DNA of 64,000 nt from Pseudomonadota bacterium (GCA_023393525.1 JAEWKZ010000024.1:1-64000); one strand, 5' to 3'; shown: positions 53,126-62,751, counted from the first letter of the stretch. Numbers and translations: made by a program. The notes: a model not told the origin generated them from the sequence alone.

Positions 53126-54289
53126 ATGCACCACCCCCGACCCATCGACCGTCCCTTCTGGTCCCCGGGCGTCCTGGTCCTGCTCGCCTTCATGCTGGCC
53201 GGAGGCGCGGCCCTCATGGTCCGCTTCGTCTTCGGCCTGGGCTACGCCACCAACCTTTCCAACACCAACCCCTGGGGCATCTGGATCGGCATGGACGTGG
53301 CATCCGGCGTGGCCCTGGCCGCCGGAGGATTCACCACCGCCGCCCTGGCCCACATCTTCGGCCGCCACGCCTACGAAGCCGTGACCAGACCCGCGCTTTT
53401 GACCGCCGCCCTGGGCTACACCTTTGTCGCCTTCGCCGTCTTTGTCGACATCGGCCGATCCTGGGCCATCTGGAAACCCGTATTCTTCCACAACTACAAT
53501 TCAGCCCTCTTTGAAGTGGCCATGTGCGTCATGATCTACCTGAGCGTGCTCTGGATCGAGATGGTCCCGATCCTGGCGGAAAAATGGGGCGCGAAAATAA
53601 AGGTTCTGGGCTGGTTCAACCGCAAGCTCTCATCCTTCATGTGGATCTTCATCTTGCTCGGCGTGGTCCTGTCCTGCATGCACCAGTCAAGCCTGGGCAC
53701 GCTCATGGTCATCGCCCCGACCAAGATCCACGCGCTCTGGTACACGCCCTTCCTGCCCCTGCTCTTCCTGCTCTCGGCCTTCTCGGTGGGGTATCCCATG
53801 GTCATCGTCGAGACCAACCTGGCCACCACGTCCCTTGGCCTCGCCAGCGAAATGGAGGTCCTGACCCCGCTGTCGCGTTTCACCATCGTCACCCTGGGCC
53901 TGTACATGGCACTCAAACTCTGGGACCTTCTGCACCGTGGGGTTCTGTCCATGGCCTTTGACGGAACGCTGGCGGCCAACAGTTTCCTGGCCGAAGTGGG
54001 CCTCGGGGTGATCCTGCCCTGGACCCTGCTGCTCTTCCCGGCGATACGGCGGTCCCGGCGAGGGCTCTTCTTCGCCGCCCTGCTCATCGTCGGAGGCGTG
54101 CTCCTGAACCGGGTCAACGTCTTTCTGGTGGCCTACACCCCGCAAACCGGGACAATCCCGTATTTTCCGTCCATCGGCGAAATTCTCGTCACGGCCGGAG
54201 CCGTGGCGGCGATCATGTTCCTGTACCGGACGCTGGTGACCTTCACCCCGGTCCTGTCCGCACCCAAGCAGGAGGAGATGACGCGATGA
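53126..54289 (+). CDS. NrfD/HybB-type quinone-interacting membrane subunit
   Basis: The 387-residue protein has about ten transmembrane helices and the family pattern of HybB/NrfD: NPWGIWIGMDVASGVALAAGGFTT near the start and YNSALFEVAMCVMIYLSVLWIE in the middle. These proteins bind menaquinone at the periplasmic side and exchange electrons with the 4Fe-4S subunit. It begins four bases after the ferredoxin gene and overlaps the cytochrome start by four (ATGA), so the three are one translational unit. Confidence 0.92.
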   Translation: MHHPRPIDRPFWSPGVLVLLAFMLAGGAALMVRFVFGLGYATNLSNTNPWGIWIGMDVASGVALAAGGFTTAALAHIFGRHAYEAVTRPALLTAALGYTFVAFAVFVDIGRSWAIWKPVFFHNYNSALFEVAMCVMIYLSVLWIEMVPILAEKWGAKIKVLGWFNRKLSSFMWIFILLGVVLSCMHQSSLGTLMVIAPTKIHALWYTPFLPLLFLLSAFSVGYPMVIVETNLATTSLGLASEMEVLTPLSRFTIVTLGLYMALKLWDLLHRGVLSMAFDGTLAANSFLAEVGLGVILPWTLLLFPAIRRSRRGLFFAALLIVGGVLLNRVNVFLVAYTPQTGTIPYFPSIGEILVTAGAVAAIMFLYRTLVTFTPVLSAPKQEEMTR

Positions 54290-56472
54290 AAACATCCAGA
54301 CAAGCACGGCTCATCCCGGCCACGCTGTGCGCGGCGATCATCCTGGTCGTGGCGCTGGTGCTGCCTCACGCGGCCACCACCGCGCCGGAGCAATCCAAGC
54401 CCATCGGCCCAGTCCAAAAAATCCGCACATCGCTCAATCCCAAACCGGCGGGATGGGAAGCGCCTGACCACGCCGCCGCCATGGAGCGTGCCAAAACCCC
54501 GCGCGAATTCGTGGCCAAGGTCAAAAGCGAGGACCCCAAACTGCGCCAGATCAGATTCAAGAACCTGGGCCTGGGCGTGGCCGACATCAAATATTCGCTC
54601 ATGATTCTGGACAGCCCCCTGGTCAACACCTTTGAAAACCTGTACGGGCCAGCCCGCTTCATGCACTCCAAACATGCGGCCAGCCTGGGCGGCGACTGCG
54701 CCCAGTGCCATCACGCCAGCCCCGAGGGAGCCGACGCCGGGATCGACCGGCCGTCCGAAACCGTGGCCTGCCGCTCCTGCCATCAGGAGGCCTTCAACCC
54801 CGCGCACCCGGAGCGAATCGGCCTCAAGGCCGCATATCACCAGCAGTGCATGGGCTGCCACGAAGAAATGAACAAAGGACCCATCGACTGCGTCGGCTGC
54901 CATGCCAAACGCGTGCCCGACCACAAGGACCTGGTGAAACTCCCCGCCGATCCGACCCCGATCCAGGTCACGCAGGAATGTCTGCGGTGCCATCAAAAAG
55001 CCGGGGAGGACATGATCAAGAGTGCGCACTGGCTCTGGAAAGGCCCCTCTCCCTATACCGTCGAACGCCAGAAAAAGGTCATGAGCGGCAAGGCCACCGA
55101 CACCCTGAACAACTTCTGCATCGCCCTGCCCTCGAACTGGCCTCGCTGCACCTCGTGCCACGCGGGCTACGGATGGAAGGACGAGAACTTCGACTTCACG
55201 GACATGACCAGGGTCGACTGTCTGGTCTGCCACGACACCACTGACAGCTACCACAAGGCCCCCCCGGCGGCAGGCATGCCCGCTCCCGAGGTGGACCTCA
55301 AGTTCGTGGCTGAAAACGTCGGCAACACCAATCGCAACACCTGCGGAAGCTGTCATTTCCAGGGCGGCGGAGCGGACGGCGTCAAGCACGCGGACATGTC
55401 CGAAGTGCTGCGCTACCCGGAACGCAACTGCGACGTGCACATGGGTGGACACGACTTTGTCTGCACCGATTGCCACGCGGCCGTAAACCACAAGATCAGG
55501 GGCCGCAGCACGTCCCTGCCCGTGGCCGAAGGCTCGCGCACCTGTGAGGACTGCCATACAAGCAAACCCCACTTCGGGGACAGCATGCTCGATTTCCATC
55601 TCAACAAGCATACCGACACCGTGGCCTGCAATACCTGCCATACGCCGATCTATTCCAAGTGCAGGCCAACCAAGACCTGGTGGGACTGGTCTCTGGCCGG
55701 CGACAAGTCCAGGCGGCCGGTAAAGGACGCCTCCGGTGAGGAAGACTACAATTGGATGAAGGGCGAATTCGAGTGGAAAGAATCCAAAAAGCCCGTCTAC
55801 GCCTGGTACAACGGCTACATGGAACGCCTGCTTCTGGGCGACGCCATCGCCCCCGACGCCATGGGCTTCGCTCCCGGCGAGAACCCGACCGCAGAAGAAC
55901 GCCGCAACCTGCCCGTGACCAATATCACGGCTCCGGTGGGCAGCATGAGGGACCCCTCGTCCAGGATCTTCCCCTTCAAGCTCATGGACGGGATCCAGCC
56001 CGCCGACGCCAAGCACAACTATCTGCTTGTGCCCCACCTCTACCCCACGTCACCGAACGACACCACCGCCTACTGGAAAAACCTCGACTGGCAGAAGGCT
56101 TTCGACGACGGCATGAAGGCGGCCGGTTTGCCCTACAGCGGGGAATACGCATGGGTGCGCACCAACATGTACTGGGGCATCAAGCATGAGGTCATGCCCA
56201 AGGAAATGGCCTTGTCCTGCGTGCAGTGCCACGAAAGCCTCAAAGGTGAAAAAACCTGCGACCGCTGCCATCAGGACAGACGCGGCGTGGACTTCAAGAA
56301 GCTGACCGCCTCCGGCACCGACTTCGCCAAGATGCTCTCCCAGGGCCGCGACGTGGCGGACCTGATCGGGGTCACCGACTACATCGACTTCAAGGCCCTC
56401 GGCTACAAGGACGATCCTATCTTAAGCGGCGGCCGTTTCACCAAGCTGCCGCTCGGACGCACCGAACCCTGA
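54286..56472 (+). CDS. 13-haem cytochrome c: c3-like tetrahaem domain fused to an octahaem tetrathionate-reductase-like domain
   Basis: The 728-residue protein has a Sec signal sequence and thirteen CxxCH haem motifs, with first cysteines near 138, 162, 188, 202, 232, 288, 312, 353, 393, 420, 448, 645 and 658. The first four, with their HSKH and CHH contacts, look like a class III cytochrome c3 domain. The rest matches the octahaem tetrathionate reductase family (NNFCIALPSNWPRCTSCHAGYGWKD; VDCLVCHDTT; VACNTCHTP; CVQCH) plus one extra terminal motif (CDRCH). It should act in the periplasm, either donating to or reducing a sulfur or nitrogen compound. The catalytic activity is not provable here. 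Third gene of the operon. Confidence 0.9.
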   Translation: MKTSRQARLIPATLCAAIILVVALVLPHAATTAPEQSKPIGPVQKIRTSLNPKPAGWEAPDHAAAMERAKTPREFVAKVKSEDPKLRQIRFKNLGLGVADIKYSLMILDSPLVNTFENLYGPARFMHSKHAASLGGDCAQCHHASPEGADAGIDRPSETVACRSCHQEAFNPAHPERIGLKAAYHQQCMGCHEEMNKGPIDCVGCHAKRVPDHKDLVKLPADPTPIQVTQECLRCHQKAGEDMIKSAHWLWKGPSPYTVERQKKVMSGKATDTLNNFCIALPSNWPRCTSCHAGYGWKDENFDFTDMTRVDCLVCHDTTDSYHKAPPAAGMPAPEVDLKFVAENVGNTNRNTCGSCHFQGGGADGVKHADMSEVLRYPERNCDVHMGGHDFVCTDCHAAVNHKIRGRSTSLPVAEGSRTCEDCHTSKPHFGDSMLDFHLNKHTDTVACNTCHTPIYSKCRPTKTWWDWSLAGDKSRRPVKDASGEEDYNWMKGEFEWKESKKPVYAWYNGYMERLLLGDAIAPDAMGFAPGENPTAEERRNLPVTNITAPVGSMRDPSSRIFPFKLMDGIQPADAKHNYLLVPHLYPTSPNDTTAYWKNLDWQKAFDDGMKAAGLPYSGEYAWVRTNMYWGIKHEVMPKEMALSCVQCHESLKGEKTCDRCHQDRRGVDFKKLTASGTDFAKMLSQGRDVADLIGVTDYIDFKALGYKDDPILSGGRFTKLPLGRTEP

Positions 56473-56478
56473 AACACC

Positions 56479-56520
56479 GCGGCCTCCGGCGTATTCCCGG
56501 AGGCCGCCCCCTCTTCTTCC
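56479..56520 (+). terminator. GC-rich hairpin after the cytochrome gene
   Basis: A perfect 11-bp stem (56479-56489 with 56497-56507) is followed by a C/T-rich stretch (CCCCTCTTCTTCC) rather than pure T. It lies just after the stop codon, so it likely ends the respiratory operon. Confidence 0.65.
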
Positions 56521-56608
56521 CGGAAACCGGCTATCCGCATAAAAATCAGCGCGTCAGACCTTCAAACCGTTCTGGACAGCGTCTCCTTTCCCCCGCTACA
56601 CAGCTTTC

Positions 56609-58702
56609 ATGAACACCAACCGACTGATCACGCTCCTCGTTCTCATCGTCATGCTCGGAGGCTGCGCGGGACGGCAGACCGTTCCGGGCATCGCCACGCC
56701 GCTTTCCATCAACGACGCCGCCAATCCCAACGCGGGGGAACTGCGAGCCTTCGAGCTGATGTACGCCGAAGACGCGGACAAATCCCTGGCCGCGCGGTTC
56801 ATGCTCGACAATCTGCCCCCGGCGGACCGGCTGTCCATGAGCGCCGCCGAGTTGGGCGAGAATCTGGACTATGCCTTCCTGGCGCGTGAATCCATGCCCT
56901 GGGGGAAAACCGTGCCCTGGGACACCTTCCTGCACTACGTTCTGCCCCACCGCGCCAGCCAGGAGCCCTTCGAAGCGCACCGGGCCATGCTCTTCAAGGA
57001 ACTGGCCCCGCTGTGCGTCGGAGCCGGGAGCATGGAAGAGGCGCTTGGGCTCGTGGGCGAATGGTGCGCGCAAAGGGCCCAGTACCGCCCCACCTCCCGC
57101 CGCGACCTCGGCGTCATGTCCATTCTCGACGCCGGGTACGGACGCTGCGAGGAGACCAACATCCTCTTCCTGGCGGCGGCCCGCGCCGTGGGCCTGCCCG
57201 CGCGCCAGGCCATGGTCCCGTGGTGGCAGCACGCCGACGGCAACCATGCCTGGGTCGAAGCCTGGACAGAGGACGGCTGGAAATTCCTGGAAAGCGGGAC
57301 CGCATTCTCCGCCCTGAACCAGACCTGGTTCGCGACCCAGGCCCCGCGCATGCCCAAGGTCGTGGCCCACGCCTTCGGTCAGCCCCAGGACCCTTCCGTC
57401 TACCGCACGGGCCCCGGCTTCGCCCTCCTCGACAACACTCCCGCCTACACCCGGGGCACGACGGTCCGGATTGGGGTGCGCACGGCGGACGACCAGCCCG
57501 GAGCGGGCCGCGACGTCTTCTTCTCGGTCTACTCCATGGGCGGGCTGCGGCCCGTGACCAAAGCCGTTACCAACGACGACGGCATGGCCAGGGTGGTTCT
57601 GGGCCCCGGAACCTACTTCGTCTCCTGTGCCGTGGAAGGCGGCCTGGCCTGGACCCTGCTCGACACCCGCGACATGGACGAAACGCGGGTGCGCCTGCAT
57701 GACGGCGAGGCCAGGGAGCTTCCCGCGACCTTGAAGCTCTCCCATCCCGGCCAGGCCGCGACGTCCTTCAAGGCCGAACCCAGCATCGAACTCAAGCGTC
57801 TGCGCGCAGAACGGGCCAATCGCTGGGCCCCCTTCCTGCGCGATTTGCCGCAGCAGCTGCGGGAACGACTGCCCCTGGCGGGCGAACGCACGCCGGACTG
57901 GGTTCGGCTCTTGAAGCACCCGGCCAGCAAGAGCACAGCCCTGACCGAGGCCCTGGTGGCAAGCCTCGACGACAAGGATCTGATCCAGGTCGACCCGGAA
58001 TCCCTACCCCGGGACATCGAACTGGCGACTCGGGCCCGGGAAGATTCGGCCAAGGCCGGGCTGACCTACGACGACGACCTGTTCCTGAACTTCGTGCTCT
58101 CGCCGCGTCTGCATCTCGAACCCTGGACGCCCTGGCGCGCCCAGCTGCAACCATGGCTCGCGCAGTCCGTCGGTCTTCCCCTGGACAGGAAAATGAGCAC
58201 TGTCCGCGCCCGCATCGACGGTCTGACCGTCCTGCCCCCGACGCTTTTCGGGCCGCCCCTGACCCCGCTCCAGACCCTTGAAGGCGGCGTCTGTTCGTCG
58301 ATCATGGACAAGGCGGTGCTGGCCACGGCGGCCTTGCGCAGCTTGGGCGTTCCGGCCCGCTGCGAGGCGGATTTCGGCGGGGTGGAGTATTTTGACGGCA
58401 CCGATTGGCAATTCTGGGAAATGAGCCCCGCCCTCCCTGCCGACGGGACGCTGCGCGTCCTGGGCAAGGACATTCTTCCCTTGAAGGATTTCGGCGTGGC
58501 CAGGATCGAAGACGGGCATCTGCGCGCCCTCGACGACCTGCCCTGGGAGAAGACGCCCGACGGCCAGATCTGCGCCATCCAACCCGGGGATTATTTCCTG
58601 CTGACGCCGTTGCGCGAGGCGGACGGAGTCACCGTGCGCCTCACGCCCTTTTCGGTGACGGATGCGCGGACGACGCGCGTCACGACGGAGGCGGAACGCT
58701 AA
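56609..58702 (+). CDS. Transglutaminase-like lipoprotein with a second, degenerate domain
   Basis: The 697-residue protein has a signal peptide with a lipobox (MLGGC). A transglutaminase-like core at about 170-240 carries the cysteine in GYGRCEETN, the histidine in DGNHAWVEAW and an acidic residue nearby. A beta-sandwich-type region follows (about 285-370). Near the C-terminus (about 570-620) is a second core-like segment, EGGVCSSIMDKAVLATAALRS...GTDWQFWEM, which has the cysteine but not the histidine. It is probably an envelope peptidase or amidase. The exact role is unknown. Confidence 0.82.
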   Translation: MNTNRLITLLVLIVMLGGCAGRQTVPGIATPLSINDAANPNAGELRAFELMYAEDADKSLAARFMLDNLPPADRLSMSAAELGENLDYAFLARESMPWGKTVPWDTFLHYVLPHRASQEPFEAHRAMLFKELAPLCVGAGSMEEALGLVGEWCAQRAQYRPTSRRDLGVMSILDAGYGRCEETNILFLAAARAVGLPARQAMVPWWQHADGNHAWVEAWTEDGWKFLESGTAFSALNQTWFATQAPRMPKVVAHAFGQPQDPSVYRTGPGFALLDNTPAYTRGTTVRIGVRTADDQPGAGRDVFFSVYSMGGLRPVTKAVTNDDGMARVVLGPGTYFVSCAVEGGLAWTLLDTRDMDETRVRLHDGEARELPATLKLSHPGQAATSFKAEPSIELKRLRAERANRWAPFLRDLPQQLRERLPLAGERTPDWVRLLKHPASKSTALTEALVASLDDKDLIQVDPESLPRDIELATRAREDSAKAGLTYDDDLFLNFVLSPRLHLEPWTPWRAQLQPWLAQSVGLPLDRKMSTVRARIDGLTVLPPTLFGPPLTPLQTLEGGVCSSIMDKAVLATAALRSLGVPARCEADFGGVEYFDGTDWQFWEMSPALPADGTLRVLGKDILPLKDFGVARIEDGHLRALDDLPWEKTPDGQICAIQPGDYFLLTPLREADGVTVRLTPFSVTDARTTRVTTEAER

Positions 58703-58784
58703 AACAAAAATCAGCGCATCATTGCAAGAGGGTGCCCTTTGTTCTACAGTATGCGGCAGTAAAACTTTCGCACGAGGATGCTCC

Positions 58785-59651
58785 ATGGACAGACACATTC
58801 TGCTGACCGTCAGCGACGACTACAGCTCCCTGCAGGCGGTGCGTTTCGTCGCCGGCTTCTTTGCCGCCGAACAGCAGCCGAGCCTGACCCTGCTTTATGT
58901 CGCCCCCAACCCCAAGGCGGGACTCACCGAAGCGGAAATCATCCAGGATTACGGAAACCTGAGCCGCCGGGAAGCCCAAACCAGGAGCCTGGCCCAGACC
59001 GCCCTGGACAGGGCCGAGGAAATGCTTGTCGGCAAGCATTTCCCCAAGGACAACATTCACAAGAAGATCACCTTCAAGCAGCTCGGCACAGCCAAGGACA
59101 TCATTCAGGAAGGCTTCACAGGCATGTACGACGCCATCGCCCTGGGCCGCAGAGGCTTGTCGCGCCTGGAGGAACTCATCGACGACAGCGTCAGCAAACA
59201 GATTTTCACCACGCCCATGGACATCCCCCTGTGGATCTGCCGCAGTCATGATAAACCCGCGCCGGGCGTGCTGCTCTGCACCGACGGCTCCCCCGCCAGC
59301 CTGCGCTGCGCCGACCATGTCGGATTCATGCTCAAGAACAACCCCAGGCACGAAGTCACCCTGCTGCACGTGGCCACGCAGGAATCCTCCGCAATCCCGG
59401 AAGAGGCCATCGCCGGGGCGCGGCGCATGCTCGAGGAGAACGGCATCGCCGCCGCCCGCATCCATCGCAAGATCGTGAAGGCCGGCTCCATCTCGGACGC
59501 CATTCTGCGTGAGGCCCAGGACGGCGCCTACGGGGTGCTGGCCACGGGAAGAACGGGACGGGGAGAAAGCAGAAGCCTGCACCTTCTGGGCTCGGTCAGC
59601 ATGAACCTGCTCAAGCACCTCGAATCCGCGACCCTGTGGATCAGCCACTAA
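58785..59651 (+). CDS. Universal stress protein with two USP domains
   Basis: The 288-residue protein has two UspA-type domains. The first begins HILLTVSDDYSSLQAVRFV and the second (from about 155) begins GVLLCTDGSPASLRCADHV and holds the ATP-binding-type motif GVLATGRTGRGESRSLHLLGSVS. The first domain has a weaker nucleotide loop (LGRRGLSRLEELIDDSVS). The family helps cells survive starvation and stress. ATG at 58785 after GAGG. Confidence 0.92.
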   Translation: MDRHILLTVSDDYSSLQAVRFVAGFFAAEQQPSLTLLYVAPNPKAGLTEAEIIQDYGNLSRREAQTRSLAQTALDRAEEMLVGKHFPKDNIHKKITFKQLGTAKDIIQEGFTGMYDAIALGRRGLSRLEELIDDSVSKQIFTTPMDIPLWICRSHDKPAPGVLLCTDGSPASLRCADHVGFMLKNNPRHEVTLLHVATQESSAIPEEAIAGARRMLEENGIAAARIHRKIVKAGSISDAILREAQDGAYGVLATGRTGRGESRSLHLLGSVSMNLLKHLESATLWISH

Positions 59652-59691
59652 AAAACGACCGACCCCGCTCCCGAATCCGGAAGCGGGGTCG
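59650..59691 (-). terminator. Intrinsic terminator after lysC (possibly bidirectional)
   Basis: CGACCCCGCT (59660-59669) pairs with AGCGGGGTCG (59682-59691). On the minus strand it is followed four bases later by six U residues. It lies between the convergent USP and aspartokinase genes. Confidence 0.7.
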
Positions 59692-59714
59692 AATTCCCTT
59701 GGCCACCCTGATTT

Positions 59715-60812
59715 TCAGATGAAAAGCATGTCGTGGATGGCGGAAACCTGGGCCGACGAAAGCGGATCCTCAAGAAAAATCTCATATTTCGAAGCCGTGC
59801 TGCTGATGGCCAGAACGCGGTTCCCCACTTCCTCCAGCCGCGCCAGAACCTCGCCGACCCGCTCGCGCTGGGCGGACACGCGCGCGCCGATGAGAGACAG
59901 GCTCACGCACGGGACTCCTTCCAGGGCTCCGGCGTGCTTTTCGTCCACGACCACCACGCTGCGTCCCTCCACGGACTGGCACAGACGGCAGTCCGGCGGC
60001 AACGGCACGCCGGCCCCGAACGCGACCCAGCGCAGCCGGTCATTGTAGACCATGGCCTGAAGCGTGTCGCGGTTCAGGTTCTCGCTGGAAACGATGGTGC
60101 CGATCAGACCGGAACTGCTCGACCCGGCGGCGATGCGCACTCCCAGACGCCGGGCGTATTCCACGGCGTCGTCTTTCAAGACCTTGGCGCCGGCGGCGGA
60201 CATTTCGAGCATGGTGTCGTAATCCACCGTGTCCAGGCGGCGGGCCGAGGGAGCAAGGCGCGGGTCCGAAGTGTAGACGCCGTCCACGTCGGAATAGATC
60301 TCGCACACATCCGCCGCCAGGGCAGCGGCCACGGCCACCGCGGTGGTGTCCGAACCGCCCCGGCCAAGCGTGGTGATCTCCCGGTTGGTGGACACGCCCT
60401 GAAATCCGGCGACCACGGCAATCCGGCCCTGATCCAGGGCCTCGCGCAGGCGGTCGCCCCGAATCTCCAGGACACGGGCGTCACCGTGGTTGCAGTCGGT
60501 GATGAGCCCGATCTGCGAACCTGTGAAGGACACCGCGAGCCCCGGCCTGATGCCGTTGATGGCGATGCTCATCATGGCGATGGAGATTCGCTCCCCGGCG
60601 GAAACGAGCATGTCCATCTCCCGCGGGTCGGGGCGCTCGGCCAGTTCCCGAGCCTGGGCCACCAGGGCGTCGGTGCTCTTGCCCATGGCCGAAACCACCA
60701 CGACCACCCGGTCGCCGCCGTCGTGCCGGGCCACGATGCGCCGCGCCAGATCGCGTATCTTGTCCGCGCTGGCCACGCTGCTGCCTCCGTATTTCTGAAC
60801 GACCAAAGCCAT
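59715..60812 (-). CDS. lysC: Aspartate kinase, short C-terminal regulatory region
   Basis: The 365-residue kinase catalyses the first step of the aspartate pathway (lysine, threonine, methionine, DAP). Kinase signatures: VVQKYGGSSVA, VVVVSAMGKSTDAL, LVSAGERIS, GFQGVSTNREITTLGRGGSDTTAVA and SDVDGVYTSDPR. The regulatory part from about 245 is only about 120 residues, short of the usual two full ACT domains (about 160). Feedback control may therefore differ. It starts ten bases after rtcB, and the two genes are co-transcribed. Confidence 0.9.
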   Translation of the reverse strand: MALVVQKYGGSSVASADKIRDLARRIVARHDGGDRVVVVVSAMGKSTDALVAQARELAERPDPREMDMLVSAGERISIAMMSIAINGIRPGLAVSFTGSQIGLITDCNHGDARVLEIRGDRLREALDQGRIAVVAGFQGVSTNREITTLGRGGSDTTAVAVAAALAADVCEIYSDVDGVYTSDPRLAPSARRLDTVDYDTMLEMSAAGAKVLKDDAVEYARRLGVRIAAGSSSSGLIGTIVSSENLNRDTLQAMVYNDRLRWVAFGAGVPLPPDCRLCQSVEGRSVVVVDEKHAGALEGVPCVSLSLIGARVSAQRERVGEVLARLEEVGNRVLAISSTASKYEIFLEDPLSSAQVSAIHDMLFI

Positions 60813-60822
60813 GCTCTTCTCC

Positions 60823-62214
60823 TCAACGCGCCATCTTCACGATGCGCGGCAAAAATGTCCCGCGAATCCGCACCAGATCGGCCTGGGCGGCCATGACTTC
60901 CCGTATGTCCTTGTAGGCCATGGGCGCCTCGTCCAAACCGCCCGACAAAAGCCGTACACCGCTCTTGCGCAGCGCATGCTCCAGGTCGGCCCTGCGGAAA
61001 CGCTTCAGGGCCTCCTGGCGGCTCATTGTCCGTCCCGCGCCGTGGGCCGCCGAGCACAGGGACAGCGGATTGCCAAGCCCCTCGACCACAAAGGCCGGAT
61101 CGACCATGGTGCCGGGGATGACCCCGAAAATCCCGGCGCCGGCCGGAGTCGCGCCCTTGCGGTGCACCACCACCCTGCGCCCTGCATGGATTTCCCACCA
61201 GGCGAAATTATGATGATTCTCAATGCTCCACAGGGGCGTCAGACCCAGATGCCCGGCCACGGCCGCATGGATGAGGGCGTGATTGGCCGCGCTGTAGCGG
61301 CCCATGAGCTCCATGGCGCTCCAGTATTCCCGGCCTTCGTCGGTGTCCAGCCCAAGCCAGGCCAGATGCCCCAGGTGGCGCGGCAGTTCGGGATGCAGAC
61401 GCCGGGCCAGGGCGCTGTAGTGCCTGGCCACTTCCCCGCCCGCGCCCCTGCTGCCGCTGTGGGACAACAGGGCCGGATACGTCCCCGCGTCCAGGCCGGG
61501 AATGGGTAGGGGCACATCAAGCACGCCCCATTCCACAAAATGGTTGCCAGAGCCGCTGCTACCCAGCTGGGCCCAGGCCGTGTCCCGCATGCGCCGCGTC
61601 ACGGGCGAGAACCCCCAATCCTCATGCATGACCGCATGATCCCGGCGCGCCCGGAACTGCCCGCCGACCCCGAAGCACGTCTCCTCCTCGATGGCCCGCG
61701 CCAATTCGTCGCCATGGGAGTCCAGGAGCTCCGGAGAAACGGCGAAGACGCTCATCTTCACGCGGCAGGCGATGTCCATGCCCACTCCGTAAGGAATGAC
61801 CGCATTGTCCACGGCCAGCACGCCGCCGATGGGCAGGCCGTAGCCGACATGGGCGTCGGGCATGAGCGCTCCTTTCACGGCCACGGGCAGGCCGCATCCA
61901 TCGTCCATTTGCCGCACGGCCTTGGGATCGAGCCCCTCGCCCCAGGCCCGCCAGGGCGCCTTGTCCGAGGACTCGCTCCCCGGCCGCGCCCCGTCAAGCA
62001 TCCCGGCCAGGCCGCCCAGAACGGGATGCTCCGCGAAAGACGCCGGGTCGCTCGCCAGGCGGCTGAACAGACGGCGCAGGGCCTTGCCCCGAACTCCTTC
62101 CGCTTCCAGCTGGGCCGCGCACTGAAGGATCACCGGCGCAAGCCCCTCGGGAAACCCCAGGGCCTGCGGACGAAAGGGCAGCCTGCTTCTGATTTTTCCA
62201 CTGTTCATGGACAT
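60823..62214 (-). CDS. rtcB: RNA-splicing ligase RtcB
   Basis: The 463-residue ligase joins 2',3'-cyclic phosphate and 5'-OH RNA ends using GTP and Mn2+. Motifs are present: MPDAHVGYGLPIGGVLA, GVGMDIACRVKMSVF, GSGNHFVEWG, SHSGSRGAG, the guanylated histidine region VVHRKGATPA and PGTMVDPAFVVEG. In bacteria RtcB often repairs tRNA or rRNA; no archease gene or rtcR is near. The start is ATG at 62214 or 62208; neither has a strong ribosome-binding site. A much longer in-frame extension overlaps the divergent dsrE-like gene and is rejected. Confidence 0.93.
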   Translation of the reverse strand: MSMNSGKIRSRLPFRPQALGFPEGLAPVILQCAAQLEAEGVRGKALRRLFSRLASDPASFAEHPVLGGLAGMLDGARPGSESSDKAPWRAWGEGLDPKAVRQMDDGCGLPVAVKGALMPDAHVGYGLPIGGVLAVDNAVIPYGVGMDIACRVKMSVFAVSPELLDSHGDELARAIEEETCFGVGGQFRARRDHAVMHEDWGFSPVTRRMRDTAWAQLGSSGSGNHFVEWGVLDVPLPIPGLDAGTYPALLSHSGSRGAGGEVARHYSALARRLHPELPRHLGHLAWLGLDTDEGREYWSAMELMGRYSAANHALIHAAVAGHLGLTPLWSIENHHNFAWWEIHAGRRVVVHRKGATPAGAGIFGVIPGTMVDPAFVVEGLGNPLSLCSAAHGAGRTMSRQEALKRFRRADLEHALRKSGVRLLSGGLDEAPMAYKDIREVMAAQADLVRIRGTFLPRIVKMAR

Positions 62215-62400
62215 GAAATGAGTGTATCCGTTTTTTGAAATTCCTCCAAGGACCACTGTTCGGAAACAATGGCCGAAACCCGCTTCGAGCCCGAACAACG
62301 CACGCAATACAACACAATTTTCAAACAGTCCTTCTCTGGAAGCATTGATTTTACGAATGAAGCATTCTAGGGAAGCGCATTCGGAACACGGGAGGATACC

Positions 62401-62751
62401 ATGGCCAAATTCCTGTTCATACTCGGCAAGGACGACAACGAGGCCGCGACACGCTGTTTCCAGTTCGCGCGCATCGCCCACGCCAAGGGGCACCATGTGA
62501 GCCTGTTCTTCACGGACGACGGCGTGCTCTGGGCCGACGCGGCCAGGGATCTCGGACAGAAGACCCGGACCGGCGACTGTCCGGGGGACTATCTTCCCTA
62601 TCTGGTGCGGGAGGATGTCGAAATCGGGGTCTGCGCCTCCTGCGCCACAAACAGGAGCGTGGACGCAACCCGTTTTTTCGCGAACATGGGCCTCAGCGAC
62701 GGCGCACGCCTCATTGATTTGGCCGCGGAATCGCGGGTCTTCAATTTCTAG
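62401..62751 (+). CDS. DsrE-family protein
   Basis: The 116-residue protein has the DsrE/F-like fold: FLFILGKDDNEAATRCFQFARIA, GHHVSLFFTDDGV and VEIGVCASCATNR, with a C78-A-S-C81 pair. The cysteine in this loop carries sulfur in the relay DsrEFH/TusBCD and is typical in sulfur-metabolising bacteria. GGGAGGA precedes the ATG. It stands alone, divergent from rtcB. Confidence 0.88.
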   Translation: MAKFLFILGKDDNEAATRCFQFARIAHAKGHHVSLFFTDDGVLWADAARDLGQKTRTGDCPGDYLPYLVREDVEIGVCASCATNRSVDATRFFANMGLSDGARLIDLAAESRVFNF

